Positions 8,501-18,299 are shown, numbered from the stretch's first letter. The stretch is DNA of 64,000 nucleotides from Planctomycetaceae bacterium (GCA_027487485.1 JAIYDN010000069.1:33197-97196), one strand, 5' to 3'. A program made the numbers and translations. The notes: generated from the sequence alone by a model not told the origin.

Positions 8501-11500
8501 TCTCAGATATTAATGGATGGGCTCCATTAGACTTACCAGGCGCTGCGACCACCGACGCCACAATGAGCTTGCAACCGAATTGGGAATACACCCTACCATC
8601 GAACGGTATTCATACAGTGACCACAACGGGAGTACCCGTTTTCGGACTGACTTACGGTGCAAGGATTTTGCCGGTACCACCTACAGATATCAGAATCTCC
8701 AATTCGATTGTATTTGAAAACGAACCAATCGGTACATTGGTTGGCAGCCTTACCAGTACAGACCCGAACCGGGGCGAAACGTTTTCTTACTCGTTGGTTT
8801 CCGGAGTGGGTGATACCGGCAACGCGATGTTTGTGATCGTTGGAGACCAAGTCTTCACGAATGGCGTTTTCGATTTCGAGCAAAATCAAAGTTTCGATAT
8901 TCGAATCGCCTCGACCGACTCAACTGGTTTGGTTTACGAGGAATCGCTCTCGATTTCGGTGATTAACGTCAATGAAGATCCACTTTTCATTGCCCTCTTT
9001 CCAGACAGCGTCGATGAAAACGCACCGAATGGACAATTGGTTGGAACGCTCCGCACCTTCGACACGGACTTCTTGACCGATTTTTTCTTTACCTACGAAT
9101 TGGTAGCTGGGCTAGGTGATGAAGACAACAGCACCTTTGCAATCCTGGGTAATACGGTTGTGGTGAACGGTCCGATGGACTTTGAAACCAAAAACGTTCT
9201 TTCGATTCGTATTCGCACCACCGATGATGGTGGTCTATTCGTCGAGCAAGCAGTCACCATTAATGTTCGAGATGTAAATGAGGCGCCATCTGATTTTGCG
9301 ATTTCGTCGTCTATTATCCCTGAAAACTCGCCTGCTCCATTCTTGGTTGGCAGAATGTCTGTCGTCGATCCAGATGCCGCAGACCAAGGCAACCATCTGT
9401 TTCGCTTTACCTCATCCGACCAGTTTCCCGACAATAACTTGTTCGAGATTCGTGGAAATGAGCTGTATACACGCGCTACGTTCAGTTTCGAGAGCCGCAG
9501 TTTGTACCTTGTTTCTATAAGGGCTCTCGATTCCTTTGACGCATTTGTTGATACGCTCGTTCCCATTACCATCACGGACCTAAATGAGGCTCCAACGCGC
9601 ATCGATGCGACTTCTGCCAGTTTCTTAGAATCGTTACCTGTAGCTTCGGTTGTCACCACCTTGGTGCCCGCAGATCAGGATATTGGAGACACGATTTCGT
9701 TTACTTTGGTTTCGGGAAGTGGATCCAATGATAACGGAGAATTTCTCGTTTCCGGAAATCAGCTCGTGTCGCGTAACGCTTTCGACTTTGAAACCAAGTC
9801 TTCGTACCTTGTTCGCGTTCGAGCCACGGACGCCTTAGGACTGTGGACGGAGACACCGTTTACGTTCACTGTTCAGAACGTCAACGAAGCACCTCTTACG
9901 CTGAACTTGTCTGCAACTAATGTTAATGAAGGACTTGTGATCGGATCGCGCGTTGGGAACTTTAGTGCATTGGACCCAGATACGCTAAGCACCTTCACGT
10001 TCGCGCCCAAGAGTTCTACTGCGTTTCCTGATAATGACGCATTTTCGATCGTAGGGAACGAGCTGCGCACCAACGAGGTTTTCCGATACGCACAAAAGAA
10101 CAGTTACTCCATCTTGGTTCAAGTGACCGACCAAGGAGGGCTTTCCATGGATCGAGTGTTTACGATCAATGTTGTTGATGTTAACGATAGCCCAACCGAC
10201 GTTGGATTAAGCGTTCGAGAAATTTCAGAGAGCGCAGCGGACGATAGCTTGGTTGGTCAGCTATCGACCGTAGATGCTGACGCAGCAGATTCCTTCGTTT
10301 ACAGCCTTGTTGCCGGGGCGGGGGCTGCGGACAACGCAAGCTTCAGAATCGTAGGTAATCAGCTTCGCACCAATTCTCTCTTGAATTTCGAAGCTAAGTC
10401 GAGCTATGCGATTCGTGTATCAAGTAGGGATGCGGCTGGTGCAAGCTTCGAGAAGAGTTTTGTCATCCAAGTTCTTAATGAGAATGAAGCTCCGACAGCA
10501 GTGCAACTATCCGCACTGACCATTCGGGAAAACAATATCCCCAACGCCCCGATTGGGTCATTAAGCTCAACCGACCCAGATGCTGCTCAATCGTTCACTT
10601 ATAGCCTAGTCAACGGTGCCGGCGATCGAGACAACAGCCTTTTTGTGATCGTAGGCACAACTTTGCGTACCACTGTGGCTTTCGACTTCGAAGCGAAGCC
10701 AGATTACCAAGTTCGAATTCGTACCATGGACGGCGGCGGCTTAAGCTTTGAATTGCCATTCGTCATTTCCGTTCAAAATGCGAACGAGTCCCCCTTTGGC
10801 TTGCAGTTGTTGGGAAGCTTAATGGAAAATGCACCGCTCAATTCAGTCGCTCTGAATGCGGTTGCTTCGGACCCTGATGCAAACGATCAGCTTACCTTCT
10901 CTTTGATCTCAGGCATCGGCTCGGACGACAACGGGAAGTTTACGATCAATGCAAACGGGGGATTATCGCCTGTTGCTGCCGTTAATTTTGAATCGCAAAG
11001 CTCCTACAGCATTCGAGTGCGAGTCGTCGATCGAGGCGGAATCGCAATCGAACGAGCTTTTTCGATTGCGATTGCAAACCAGAACGAAGCACCGACCAAT
11101 GTGATGCTTTCGGAAACGGGAATCGATGAAAATCAAAGTCCTAATGCAGTCATTGGTTTGTTCACAGCAGTCGATGAAGACGTTGCCGACTCTGCCAGTT
11201 TTAGCTTAGTTAGCGGAGCTGGTGACACAGACAATAGTCTCTTCGAGCTGTCCGGCAACACTCTGCGAGCTACTTCTAGTTTTGACTTTGAAACCAAGAA
11301 CACGTACTCCCTTCGAGTTCGTGCGACCGATGTCGGTGGGCTGTCTTTTGAAAAGAATGTACTTGTCTCAGTGAAAGACGTTAACGAACAGCCATTCGCC
11401 GTGAACCTATCGAGTTCCACGCTTTTGGAGAATTCGGCGGTCGGTTCGGCAATCGGCGAATTAAGAACGATCGATGTGGATGCATTGGATCGCTTCTCCT

Positions 11501-13230
11501 ATAGCTTGGTAGCCGGTGTGGGTGATTCCGATAACGGACGATTCGTTTTGGACGGAGCGACCCTAAGATCTAATTCCATTTTCGATTTTGAAAGTCGCGA
11601 AACCTATACTGTTCGTATTCGAACTCAAGATCAGGGGGGACTTTCTGTTGAGTCGCCCTTAACGATTTCGATTCGGGATATCAACGATCTGCCAACCAAT
11701 TTGCAGATTCAATCTAGCCTTATCAACGAAAACAGTCCCATCGGAACATCGATCGGTGCTTTCACAGCATTGGATCAGGATGCTGGCGACGTGATTTCGT
11801 ATCGATTGGTCGCTGGTAACAATGACAATTCGCTGTTCTCCATTGTGAATGGCCAATTGACGAGCAACACTTCCCTGAACTTCGAAAGCCGCTCAAGCTA
11901 CCAAGTGGCGGTACAAGCCTTCGATCGTTCTGGCTCAGGTCCAACCCAAACGTTTGCGATTACCGTGCGGGACGTGAACGAAACTCCCACAAACATTGCG
12001 TTGGATGCTTCGTCCATCAATGAAAATCGTGCTGCTGGTACCGTCGTCGGTCGATTGTCGGCCACGGATCCTGATGCTAACGAGCAATTCACGTTTACAT
12101 TGGTATCGGGCGATGGGTCCAGTGGAAACAGTCTTGTAACGATCAACGGCACTCAACTGGTGCTGGCAAGTGCATTGAACTTTGAGAGCAGCCCGGTTCT
12201 GAACGTCCGAGTACGTGCGACCGATGCTGCATTCAATACGTTTGAAAAAGCGTTGAACGTAACCGTTGTGGATCTCCCTGAGGCCCCGACCGAAGTTCGA
12301 CTGACTTCAGCAGGAGTATCGGAAAATCTTCCAGCCGGGACGGTGGTAGGAACATTGTCCACGATTGACCCCGACGCTGGTGGATCCTTCACCTATCAGA
12401 TTGTCGCAGGGCAGTCATCGCTTCCATTCGCGATTGTTGGTAATCAATTGCGAACAACTCGAAAGCTAAATTTTGAAGCTATTGCTTCCTACACAGTTTC
12501 CGTCCGAAGCACCGATGCGAGCAATCTTTCCGTAGTCAGTCCGATTTCGGTCAGTGTTTTGGATGTGAATGAACAGGCGATCATCACCGGTAGCGATAGT
12601 GCCACTACCCCAACCAATCGTACGGTTGTGATTGATGTTCTTGCAAACGATCGCGATCCCGATGGCACCATTGATCGCACCTCAGTTGTTATCGTGGCTC
12701 CACCGACCAAGGGGACCGTCCGAGTGCTTTCCGATGGACGTTTGGAGTACACGCCGCCGGCAGACGAACGAGTGGACGTGTCATTCTCCTACCGAGTCTT
12801 AGATAATGATGAAGTTATGAGTAACGTTGGCTCGGTCTCAGTGAAGGTGCTCTCTGCATTCCAAAATCCCAAAAACCGATTGGATGTGGATAACGACGGG
12901 GACGTTTCACCCCTCGATGTTTTACAGATCATCAATGACATCGAAGCGAATAAATTTCGAGACTTGCCCACCAATGTTGGTGAAACCGTTCCATACATTG
13001 ATACCAACGGAAATGGCAAGGTGGATCCTTTAGATGTGCTGGACGTAATCAATTTCATCAATCTTGGTGCGGGCGAATCTGCGGAAGGGGAACAATCGAG
13101 CTACGCAACAAGCTTGGACAGCCAAGTGGAATCGGAGTCCGAGTTTGGCGAATCCTTGCAAGCCGCGCACGCGTTGGCAATTGAAGCGTTTTACAGAGAG
13201 TTGGAAGTAAAGAGGGGGCGATCTCGATAG
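5560..13230 (+). CDS. Giant secreted subtilase with P-domain, 13 cadherin-like repeats and C-terminal dockerin
   Basis: The protein has 2556 residues. It starts with an Arg/Ser-rich segment and IERLEIRTLLASD (about 26-38), a planctomycete-type export motif. A protease prodomain (about 60-220) precedes a peptidase S8 domain with Asp274 (AVIDDG), His329 (DAHGTAVAG), Asn435 in the oxyanion hole (SSGNN) and Ser517 (GTSSASP). All catalytic residues are present. Next come an Ig-like domain (about 590-695), an SdrD_B-like segment with DxDNNG-type calcium loops (700-780), and a proprotein-convertase P-domain (about 840-975). Thirteen cadherin-like repeats of about 100 residues follow (1041-2341), most ending in DVNEAPT or a variant. 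A VCBS-like domain (2345-2435) and a dockerin-type pair of Ca loops (2440-2505, VDNDGDVSPLDVL and DTNGNGKVDPLDVL) complete it. It is probably a cell-surface or extracellular adhesive protease. No transmembrane anchor is seen. Confidence 0.9.
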   Translation: MRHRRSSQRQSSRSSKSNSQRLIPRIERLEIRTLLASDIIWNDSNWDAAADAPDDSTIVKGADAFYFGGHRNVGLNLSMNRVAIATENASVQLPDGLTKLWGMANKAVVYQTTDELTPTLIAQLSATPGVLDVSPVYVDMASGTDMSVLNEIIVGFKPNQNPAEFFARHTEFASFEPVMGTQNQYVGKMAQNGGRAAIDLSNRLLSDGATEWVHPNFYVNFEKHFIPNDPRFNNQWHLRNLGQSGGVADADSDVDLAWDVNQGGSSSIVVAVIDDGVQSAHPDLNVWINAGEIAGDGVDNDGNGWVDDINGWNFVTLTNASEPIGSDAHGTAVAGVAAARGNNNLGVAGAAYNSRVMSIKVFHDNSVAALDDFASALLYAAGITADGRGTWRAGDLVNNSWGGGGPFPSMNAALAIGVVAGRGGVGATYFFSSGNNGSGVLGEPSGQSAFTPGVIAVGSTNNQGVRSSYSQYGAALDILAPSNGGSLAIDTTDRTGADGYAAGDYTGTGGTGFGGTSSASPLAAGIGALALAQAQALGVTLRPADFRALIRNSTDLIGGVNYNINTGKHIEYGFGRVNAFTLVDGVGKAEISVVDTTREIPSGGTVNLGSALVGRFVETTVRVRNQGTEDLTIDSITMPASFSVVNFVPTTLAIGEVLLVTVRFSPTLPGNFASDMFINNNDTNESAYRIRLVGTATAPRIGGTAFEDFDNNGIYNSYERGVSSPGFAYIDTNTNGSFDIGESQAMIDAAGDYAFNALPNGTYDVRFELAGWDRTSAVDVYTVTLSSASSFSIGNNFGYGKDDRMYARVIEDLNANGTLDGMDLPLPGFVVSSGGTSTDTFISTGSVPIDDVATSLSTITIPVGSGLVRDINVRINLTHTWVSDLDITLIAPDSTEIVLASGVGLDGDNFTNTIFDDSATISIFAGNAPFTGTFRPAQPLSSFNGLLLEGPWTLKIDDLFFGDFGTLLDWSMEIERDLAVVSDINGWAPLDLPGAATTDATMSLQPNWEYTLPSNGIHTVTTTGVPVFGLTYGARILPVPPTDIRISNSIVFENEPIGTLVGSLTSTDPNRGETFSYSLVSGVGDTGNAMFVIVGDQVFTNGVFDFEQNQSFDIRIASTDSTGLVYEESLSISVINVNEDPLFIALFPDSVDENAPNGQLVGTLRTFDTDFLTDFFFTYELVAGLGDEDNSTFAILGNTVVVNGPMDFETKNVLSIRIRTTDDGGLFVEQAVTINVRDVNEAPSDFAISSSIIPENSPAPFLVGRMSVVDPDAADQGNHLFRFTSSDQFPDNNLFEIRGNELYTRATFSFESRSLYLVSIRALDSFDAFVDTLVPITITDLNEAPTRIDATSASFLESLPVASVVTTLVPADQDIGDTISFTLVSGSGSNDNGEFLVSGNQLVSRNAFDFETKSSYLVRVRATDALGLWTETPFTFTVQNVNEAPLTLNLSATNVNEGLVIGSRVGNFSALDPDTLSTFTFAPKSSTAFPDNDAFSIVGNELRTNEVFRYAQKNSYSILVQVTDQGGLSMDRVFTINVVDVNDSPTDVGLSVREISESAADDSLVGQLSTVDADAADSFVYSLVAGAGAADNASFRIVGNQLRTNSLLNFEAKSSYAIRVSSRDAAGASFEKSFVIQVLNENEAPTAVQLSALTIRENNIPNAPIGSLSSTDPDAAQSFTYSLVNGAGDRDNSLFVIVGTTLRTTVAFDFEAKPDYQVRIRTMDGGGLSFELPFVISVQNANESPFGLQLLGSLMENAPLNSVALNAVASDPDANDQLTFSLISGIGSDDNGKFTINANGGLSPVAAVNFESQSSYSIRVRVVDRGGIAIERAFSIAIANQNEAPTNVMLSETGIDENQSPNAVIGLFTAVDEDVADSASFSLVSGAGDTDNSLFELSGNTLRATSSFDFETKNTYSLRVRATDVGGLSFEKNVLVSVKDVNEQPFAVNLSSSTLLENSAVGSAIGELRTIDVDALDRFSYSLVAGVGDSDNGRFVLDGATLRSNSIFDFESRETYTVRIRTQDQGGLSVESPLTISIRDINDLPTNLQIQSSLINENSPIGTSIGAFTALDQDAGDVISYRLVAGNNDNSLFSIVNGQLTSNTSLNFESRSSYQVAVQAFDRSGSGPTQTFAITVRDVNETPTNIALDASSINENRAAGTVVGRLSATDPDANEQFTFTLVSGDGSSGNSLVTINGTQLVLASALNFESSPVLNVRVRATDAAFNTFEKALNVTVVDLPEAPTEVRLTSAGVSENLPAGTVVGTLSTIDPDAGGSFTYQIVAGQSSLPFAIVGNQLRTTRKLNFEAIASYTVSVRSTDASNLSVVSPISVSVLDVNEQAIITGSDSATTPTNRTVVIDVLANDRDPDGTIDRTSVVIVAPPTKGTVRVLSDGRLEYTPPADERVDVSFSYRVLDNDEVMSNVGSVSVKVLSAFQNPKNRLDVDNDGDVSPLDVLQIINDIEANKFRDLPTNVGETVPYIDTNGNGKVDPLDVLDVINFINLGAGESAEGEQSSYATSLDSQVESESEFGESLQAAHALAIEAFYRELEVKRGRSR

Positions 13231-13368
13231 TAAAGAGGCGATCGCTGTCTGGTAGTGGATGATGGTACGTTTTTAATTGGTCGGTTGTTGTAAAGACTTG
13301 TGGCGATGTACTTGGCCGCTGGTACAATGCCGACCTGACTGTCACTCCGTATACACTTTCGATGCAAT

Positions 13369-14538
13369 ATGCCGCGCAAGAAGTCCAACAAGATCAGGAT
13401 CGAGTTTCGAAAGAAACATCAATCGCAAGCACGCAGCGCGGACCTGACGAACGATTACGCCGTTGACCAGGAAGATATCGATACGGTTGCATCGCAACGG
13501 GTCAGCGGCAAGGGGGACCAGACGCGGCACCGAACCGTCAAAGGAAATCTAATCAATGACGATGAGCCTGAATCCCTTGGCCAAGTTCAATTGGATGTGG
13601 ATGCCAGTCAAACATTGAGTGGACTGGTTTTGCGGGTTCATGGACGCGAATCCATTGTCCGGGTTGACGATGGACGGATTTTTCGATGCGCTGTACGTCG
13701 AGTTCTGAAAAACTTGGCGACGGACCAGCGGCATGTTCTTGTCGCCGGAGATGTCGTGCGACTCCTGCCAGAGGGGGAAGAGCAGGCTTGGGTTGTCCGA
13801 ATCGAACCTAGACGATCAACCTTGAGTCGGACCAGCAAACAACGCCGTCATGTTATTGTTGCCAATGTCGACCAATTGTTGATGGTAACTAGTGCCGCTC
13901 AGCCCTCCATTAAGCCCAATCTGATCGATCGCGTGCTGGCGACGGCGGAGCAAAATCAGCTCGATGCTTGCGTTTGTATCAACAAATGTGATCTGATTGA
14001 TACGACCATGCTGCAAGCGTTGATTGGAACCTACACTCAAATGGGCTACCGTGTGCTCATGGTGAGTGCAGCTCGAGGATGGGGAATGGACCGATTGAGG
14101 CTGATGACCCGCAATCGCAATAGCGTGGTCGTGGGGCAAAGTGGAGTAGGAAAATCGTCCATTCTCAACGCAATCGACAGCGGGCTTCGCCAGCGAGTTC
14201 AGGCGGTGAGCGCCGAAAATCAAAAAGGGAAGCACACCACGACCACCGCCGAGGTTTTTCCGCTCAGCTACGGAGGCTCGATTATCGACACGCCGGGCGT
14301 CCGCCAGTTCCAATTGTGGGATATTTCCCCCAGCGAAATGTCCGGCCTATTTCGAGATATTCGCCCCTTTGCGTCCAATTGTCGATATCCAAATTGTTCC
14401 CATATTCATGAAAATGACTGCTCTGTGAAGGATGCCGTGGCAGATGGCCGTCTGGACGGACGCCGATACGACAGCTATTGCCAAATGGTGGATAGTCCTG
14501 GGGACGTGGTTCGCGAGGAATTTGAAGAGTTCGAATGA
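13369..14538 (+). CDS. rsgA: Ribosome small-subunit-dependent GTPase RsgA
   Basis: RsgA is a circularly permuted GTPase that checks late maturation of the 30S subunit. After a basic, planctomycete-style extension of about 75 residues comes an OB fold (about 80-150). The permuted G domain follows: G4 'CINKCDL', G1 GQSGVGKSS at 256-264, and G3 DTPGVRQF. The C-terminal zinc site CRYPNCSHIHENDC is at about 337-350. All key motifs are intact. Length 389 residues exceeds the usual 300-350 because of the N-terminal extension. The gene is plus-strand, 119 bp before citrate synthase. Confidence 0.93.
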   Translation: MPRKKSNKIRIEFRKKHQSQARSADLTNDYAVDQEDIDTVASQRVSGKGDQTRHRTVKGNLINDDEPESLGQVQLDVDASQTLSGLVLRVHGRESIVRVDDGRIFRCAVRRVLKNLATDQRHVLVAGDVVRLLPEGEEQAWVVRIEPRRSTLSRTSKQRRHVIVANVDQLLMVTSAAQPSIKPNLIDRVLATAEQNQLDACVCINKCDLIDTTMLQALIGTYTQMGYRVLMVSAARGWGMDRLRLMTRNRNSVVVGQSGVGKSSILNAIDSGLRQRVQAVSAENQKGKHTTTTAEVFPLSYGGSIIDTPGVRQFQLWDISPSEMSGLFRDIRPFASNCRYPNCSHIHENDCSVKDAVADGRLDGRRYDSYCQMVDSPGDVVREEFEEFE

Positions 14539-14657
14539 GTCTGAGGGCATTTGGCAGATTGTCGCCAAGCGTCCTTCCGGCTACACTGCTTTTGCAAATT
14601 TCCCCCCACCTTTTTTGGAGCTGCGAACAGCCTATTTGGGCCGCAGCGGAGTAATTC

Positions 14658-15974
14658 ATGAGCGCCACCAACGCTTTGCCGAAAGTTGATCCCACCCCCG
14701 CTAAACTTACGGTTGGCGGAAAAGAAATAGAACTTCCCGTCCTTGTGGGAACCGAAAATGATCGGGCGATGGATATTTCGAAGTTGCTCCGGGATACAGG
14801 GCATACTACGATCGATGACGGTTTTGCCAATACTGCAAACACATACAGCTCCATCACGTACCTCGATGGCGATCGGGGGATCCTTCGCTACCGTGGTTAC
14901 CCCATTGAAGAGCTAGCGGAACATTGCGATTTTCTTGAAACAAGCTATCTGCTGATTTATGGGGAGCTTCCGACCCATGAACAACTCGAAAACTTCAAGG
15001 ATTCGATCGAAAAGCATACGATGCTCCACGAGGACATGCGGTCCTTTTACAATGGGTTCCCTCGGGATGCACACCCGATGGCAATTCTTTCAAGCGTTGT
15101 TGGCGCGATGTCGACCTTTTACCAGGACGCACTGGATCCGCATGACCCTGATGAAGTGGAGGTTTCCATCCATCGCTTGATCGCCAAACTTCCAACGATT
15201 GCTGCATACAGTTACAAAAAAGCTTTTGGTCAGCCATTTATCTATCCCGATAACAGCTTAGATTACTGCCAAAATTTCTTGAGCATGATGTTTGCTTTGC
15301 CAAGCGAACGCTACCAACCCGATCCGGATTTTGTACGAGCTCTTAATCTCTTGCTGATTGTGCACGCGGATCACGAACAGAACTGTAGCACGTCGACCGT
15401 TCGCTTGGTTGGCTCTTCCAATGCCAACTTGTTTGCTTGCATCTCAGCCGGAATCTGTGCCTTATGGGGCCCGCTTCATGGTGGAGCCAACGAGGCTTGC
15501 GTCAACATGCTCAAGCAAATCGCTGACGATGGCGGAAATGTCAAAAAGTATGTCGATATGGCCAAAGATAAATCCAGTAATTTCCGTCTGATGGGTTTTG
15601 GACATCGCGTTTATAAGAACTACGACCCGCGTGCCAAGATCATCAAAGCGGCCAGCGATGTTTTGCTGAATAAATTGAACTTAAAAGACCCGTTGTTTGA
15701 TGTGGCTCAGGAATTGGAAGCTGTGGCGTTGAAGGACCCTTACTTCGTCGAACGCAAGCTTTACCCCAATGTGGATTTTTATTCGGGCGTGATCTATCGT
15801 GCGATGGGTATTCCTGTCCAGATGTTCACGGTGCTTTTTGCCATTGGGCGATTGCCAGGTTGGATAGCGCACTGGGTCGAGATGCAAAATTCGCCGAACA
15901 CGCGGATCGGTCGTCCTCGCCAGGTCTACACAGGGCCTGTCAAACGTGAAATCGTTCCTATCGAGAAGCGATAA
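14658..15974 (+). CDS. gltA: Citrate synthase
   Basis: The enzyme condenses acetyl-CoA and oxaloacetate into citrate, the first step of the TCA cycle, in the cytoplasm. It is 438 residues, usual for the hexameric type II bacterial enzyme. The catalytic histidines lie in 'WGPLHGGANEACVNML' and 'MGFGHRVYKNYDPRAKI', and the catalytic aspartate is within 'NVDFYSGVIYRAMGIP'. The N-terminal 'LDGDRGILRYRGYPIEELA' segment is typical. It starts 119 bp after rsgA and is followed directly by the lipase gene, so it probably shares a transcript with it. Confidence 0.95.
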   Translation: MSATNALPKVDPTPAKLTVGGKEIELPVLVGTENDRAMDISKLLRDTGHTTIDDGFANTANTYSSITYLDGDRGILRYRGYPIEELAEHCDFLETSYLLIYGELPTHEQLENFKDSIEKHTMLHEDMRSFYNGFPRDAHPMAILSSVVGAMSTFYQDALDPHDPDEVEVSIHRLIAKLPTIAAYSYKKAFGQPFIYPDNSLDYCQNFLSMMFALPSERYQPDPDFVRALNLLLIVHADHEQNCSTSTVRLVGSSNANLFACISAGICALWGPLHGGANEACVNMLKQIADDGGNVKKYVDMAKDKSSNFRLMGFGHRVYKNYDPRAKIIKAASDVLLNKLNLKDPLFDVAQELEAVALKDPYFVERKLYPNVDFYSGVIYRAMGIPVQMFTVLFAIGRLPGWIAHWVEMQNSPNTRIGRPRQVYTGPVKREIVPIEKR

Positions 15975-15976
15975 TT

Positions 15977-15981
15977 GAGGG
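15977..15981 (+). promoter_or_regulatory. Ribosome-binding site deciding the lipase start
   Basis: GAGGG lies five bases before the GTG at 15987. It favours that codon over the TTG at 15975, which directly abuts the citrate synthase stop codon. Confidence 0.5.
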
Positions 15982-15986
15982 TTCGA

Positions 15987-16913
15987 GTGTTACCTGATTC
16001 GAAGTCCCATTTGCCTGAATTCCAGAATGCCCTGCAAGAAGGGCAACTAGGACCTAATGGCGAAGCGGCTTCCACAGGTCCAGGGGCTCAAAAAATCTCT
16101 TTTGTCCTCGACAAACCCGTTTCGCAACTTTCATGGATCAAAAAGTCCCTGCTGTTTGCGCAGCTTTCGCGATTGTCTTATGCCAATCCTGAACCAGTCG
16201 AAAAGCAAGCTTACGCAGCAGGCTTGGATGAGTGCATTTTTGTCGCGCGCGACGGCGCGGAAGCGTACATTCTTGGCAACCGGACCGATTGCATGGTGGT
16301 CTGTCGTGGAACCGAACCGAACCAGTGGAATGACATCCGGGCGGACGCAAACGCATGGACAGTGTCCACCGATGTGGGCCGAGTTCACAGCGGGTTCCAT
16401 TCCGAAGTGAATGAATTGTGGCCCAAGCTGGAGCAGCTTTTAAAAGAGAACCAAAGAACGCTTTGGTTTGCCGGTCATTCGCTTGGCGGAGCTATGGCAG
16501 CTGTTTGCGCTGTCCGATGCAAAATCTCTTCGATCCCTTCCAATCCCGCGGCTATTTTCACGTACGGTGCGCCTCGGGTTGGCAACAGGTCCTATGCATC
16601 TGTGCTAAAGATCAAGCATTACCGATGGGTGAACAACAATGATATTGTGCCGCGTGTTCCGCCAAGGTGGTTGGGATACCACCATATGGGTCAGGAAATT
16701 TATCTCAACCGCCGAGGCAAAATCAGCTCCTTGAGAGCTTGGTTTCGGGTTCGCGATCGATTTCGAGGACTTTTGGCATCTCTTCGCGTAGGAAAGCTGG
16801 ATTATTTTAGCGACCATTCGATGGTGGAGTACATTAAGCATATCCACAATATCTACGACGACGAGCTCAAAGGCTTCCCAGTCAAAACCCCGTCCCACAT
16901 ACCCGCTGAATAG
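15987..16913 (+). CDS. Lipase class 3 family protein
   Basis: This is an alpha/beta hydrolase of the fungal lipase-like (Lipase_3) family. The nucleophile elbow is 'WFAGHSLGGAMAAV', an aspartate follows in 'NNDIVPRVPP', and candidate histidines are in 'GYHHMGQEIYLN' and 'YFSDHSMVEYIKHI'. No signal peptide is seen, so it appears cytoplasmic or exported by an unrecognised route. The start is most likely GTG at 15987, giving 308 residues. Only 12 bases separate it from the gltA stop, and NhaD follows after 3 bases. This suggests one transcript, although the functions are not obviously linked. Substrate unknown. Confidence 0.8.
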   Translation: MLPDSKSHLPEFQNALQEGQLGPNGEAASTGPGAQKISFVLDKPVSQLSWIKKSLLFAQLSRLSYANPEPVEKQAYAAGLDECIFVARDGAEAYILGNRTDCMVVCRGTEPNQWNDIRADANAWTVSTDVGRVHSGFHSEVNELWPKLEQLLKENQRTLWFAGHSLGGAMAAVCAVRCKISSIPSNPAAIFTYGAPRVGNRSYASVLKIKHYRWVNNNDIVPRVPPRWLGYHHMGQEIYLNRRGKISSLRAWFRVRDRFRGLLASLRVGKLDYFSDHSMVEYIKHIHNIYDDELKGFPVKTPSHIPAE

Positions 16914-16916
16914 TTT

Positions 16917-18287
16917 ATGCTCACTGCGATTATTGTTGTCTTTGTTGTCGGCTACTTGGCCATTGTTTTCGAGCACCAGATTCATGTGAACAAAGCGGCA
17001 TCCGCAATATTGACGGGGGTGCTTTGCTGGTCCATTTATGCAATTGGCTACGAGCAGCTTGTGCCTCAAGCAGCGTTCGATGCATGGGCCCAGCTTCACC
17101 ACTCGGCCGGTGACGCGGAACATGCAGTGGGGCATTTGCCCGCCAAGTTGTTGTTTGTCACGGAGCATCAGCTCGGCCATAGCTTCAACGAGATTGCAGG
17201 CATTTTGTTCTTCTTGATGGGGGCCATGACCATTGTGGAACTCGTTGACGCTCACGAAGGATTTTCGCTTGTTACCAAATTCGTACGAGCTAGAAACAAA
17301 GTGACTTTGCTGTGGATCGTGGGATGGGTGACGTTTTTCTTGTCCTCGGTTCTGGATAATTTAACGACCACTATCGTTGTTGTGTCGCTTTTGCGGAAGC
17401 TGATTGCAGATCGCGAGACGCGGCTCATGTACGTTGGTATCGCAATCATTGCGGCAAACGCGGGTGGTGCCTGGACCGTTATTGGGGATGTTACAACCAC
17501 CATGCTATGGGTGAAAAATAAGATCGGAGCGGTCGAAGTGATGCGAGACCTGTTCTTAGCGAGCATTGTCTGTTTGTTAGTCCCGTTGCTAGCCGCATCC
17601 CGATGGATGAAAGGGGAATTGCCTGCAATCGAGCACAAAGTGGATGAAGAAGATGATCGCACTATCCAATCTTGGCACAAAGCATTGTTCCTGGTGCTTG
17701 GTTTGGCGGGGCTGATGAGCGTACCGATCTTCAAAGCATACACCCACTTGCCCCCATTCATGGGAATGGTGCTGAGCTTGGGTGTGCTCTGGCTGGCCTC
17801 GGAATTGGTAAGTCATACCATGGATGAGAAGACTCGAAGCTCGACCGGAGTTTTATCTGCTTTGCGCAGGGTGGACATGTCCAGCATTCTTTTCTTCCTT
17901 GGTATTTTGCTAGCCGTAAGTGCTCTTGGAAGTGTCGAAGTCTTAAAAAATCTAGCGGTAATGCTTCAGAACGCGATCGGAAATCAATCCATCATCGCTG
18001 TGATCATTGGGTTGGTTTCGGCTGTTGTGGACAACGTGCCATTGGTTGCTGCCGGCATTGAAATGTATTCAGAAACACCAGCCAACGATTCGTTCTGGAT
18101 GTTGTTGGCCTACTGTGCAGGTACCGGTGGAAGTTGTTTGATTATTGGTTCGGCAGCAGGTGTTGCAGCCATGGGCTTGGAAAAAATCGACTTCATGTGG
18201 TACGCTCGGAAGATAGGTTGGCTGGCGTTAATCGGTTACCTCGCCGGGGTAGTAGCATACATGATTCAGCACTCGATCTTTGGATAA
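16917..18287 (+). CDS. nhaD: Na+/H+ antiporter NhaD
   Basis: This is an inner-membrane sodium/proton antiporter of the NhaD branch of the ArsB/NhaD ion-transporter superfamily. It has 456 residues with about 12 hydrophobic segments. Family signatures include the conserved 'SSVLDNLTTTIVVVSLLRKLI' region, 'ANAGGAWTVIGDVTTTMLW' and the late 'LVSAVVDNVPLVAAG' and 'GGSCLIIGSAAGVAAMG' motifs, where charged residues in broken helices bind the ion. It begins 3 bases after the lipase stop. A marine or saline habitat would fit but is not proved by this gene. Confidence 0.9.
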   Translation: MLTAIIVVFVVGYLAIVFEHQIHVNKAASAILTGVLCWSIYAIGYEQLVPQAAFDAWAQLHHSAGDAEHAVGHLPAKLLFVTEHQLGHSFNEIAGILFFLMGAMTIVELVDAHEGFSLVTKFVRARNKVTLLWIVGWVTFFLSSVLDNLTTTIVVVSLLRKLIADRETRLMYVGIAIIAANAGGAWTVIGDVTTTMLWVKNKIGAVEVMRDLFLASIVCLLVPLLAASRWMKGELPAIEHKVDEEDDRTIQSWHKALFLVLGLAGLMSVPIFKAYTHLPPFMGMVLSLGVLWLASELVSHTMDEKTRSSTGVLSALRRVDMSSILFFLGILLAVSALGSVEVLKNLAVMLQNAIGNQSIIAVIIGLVSAVVDNVPLVAAGIEMYSETPANDSFWMLLAYCAGTGGSCLIIGSAAGVAAMGLEKIDFMWYARKIGWLALIGYLAGVVAYMIQHSIFG

Positions 18288-18299
18288 CGCGGATACTTT

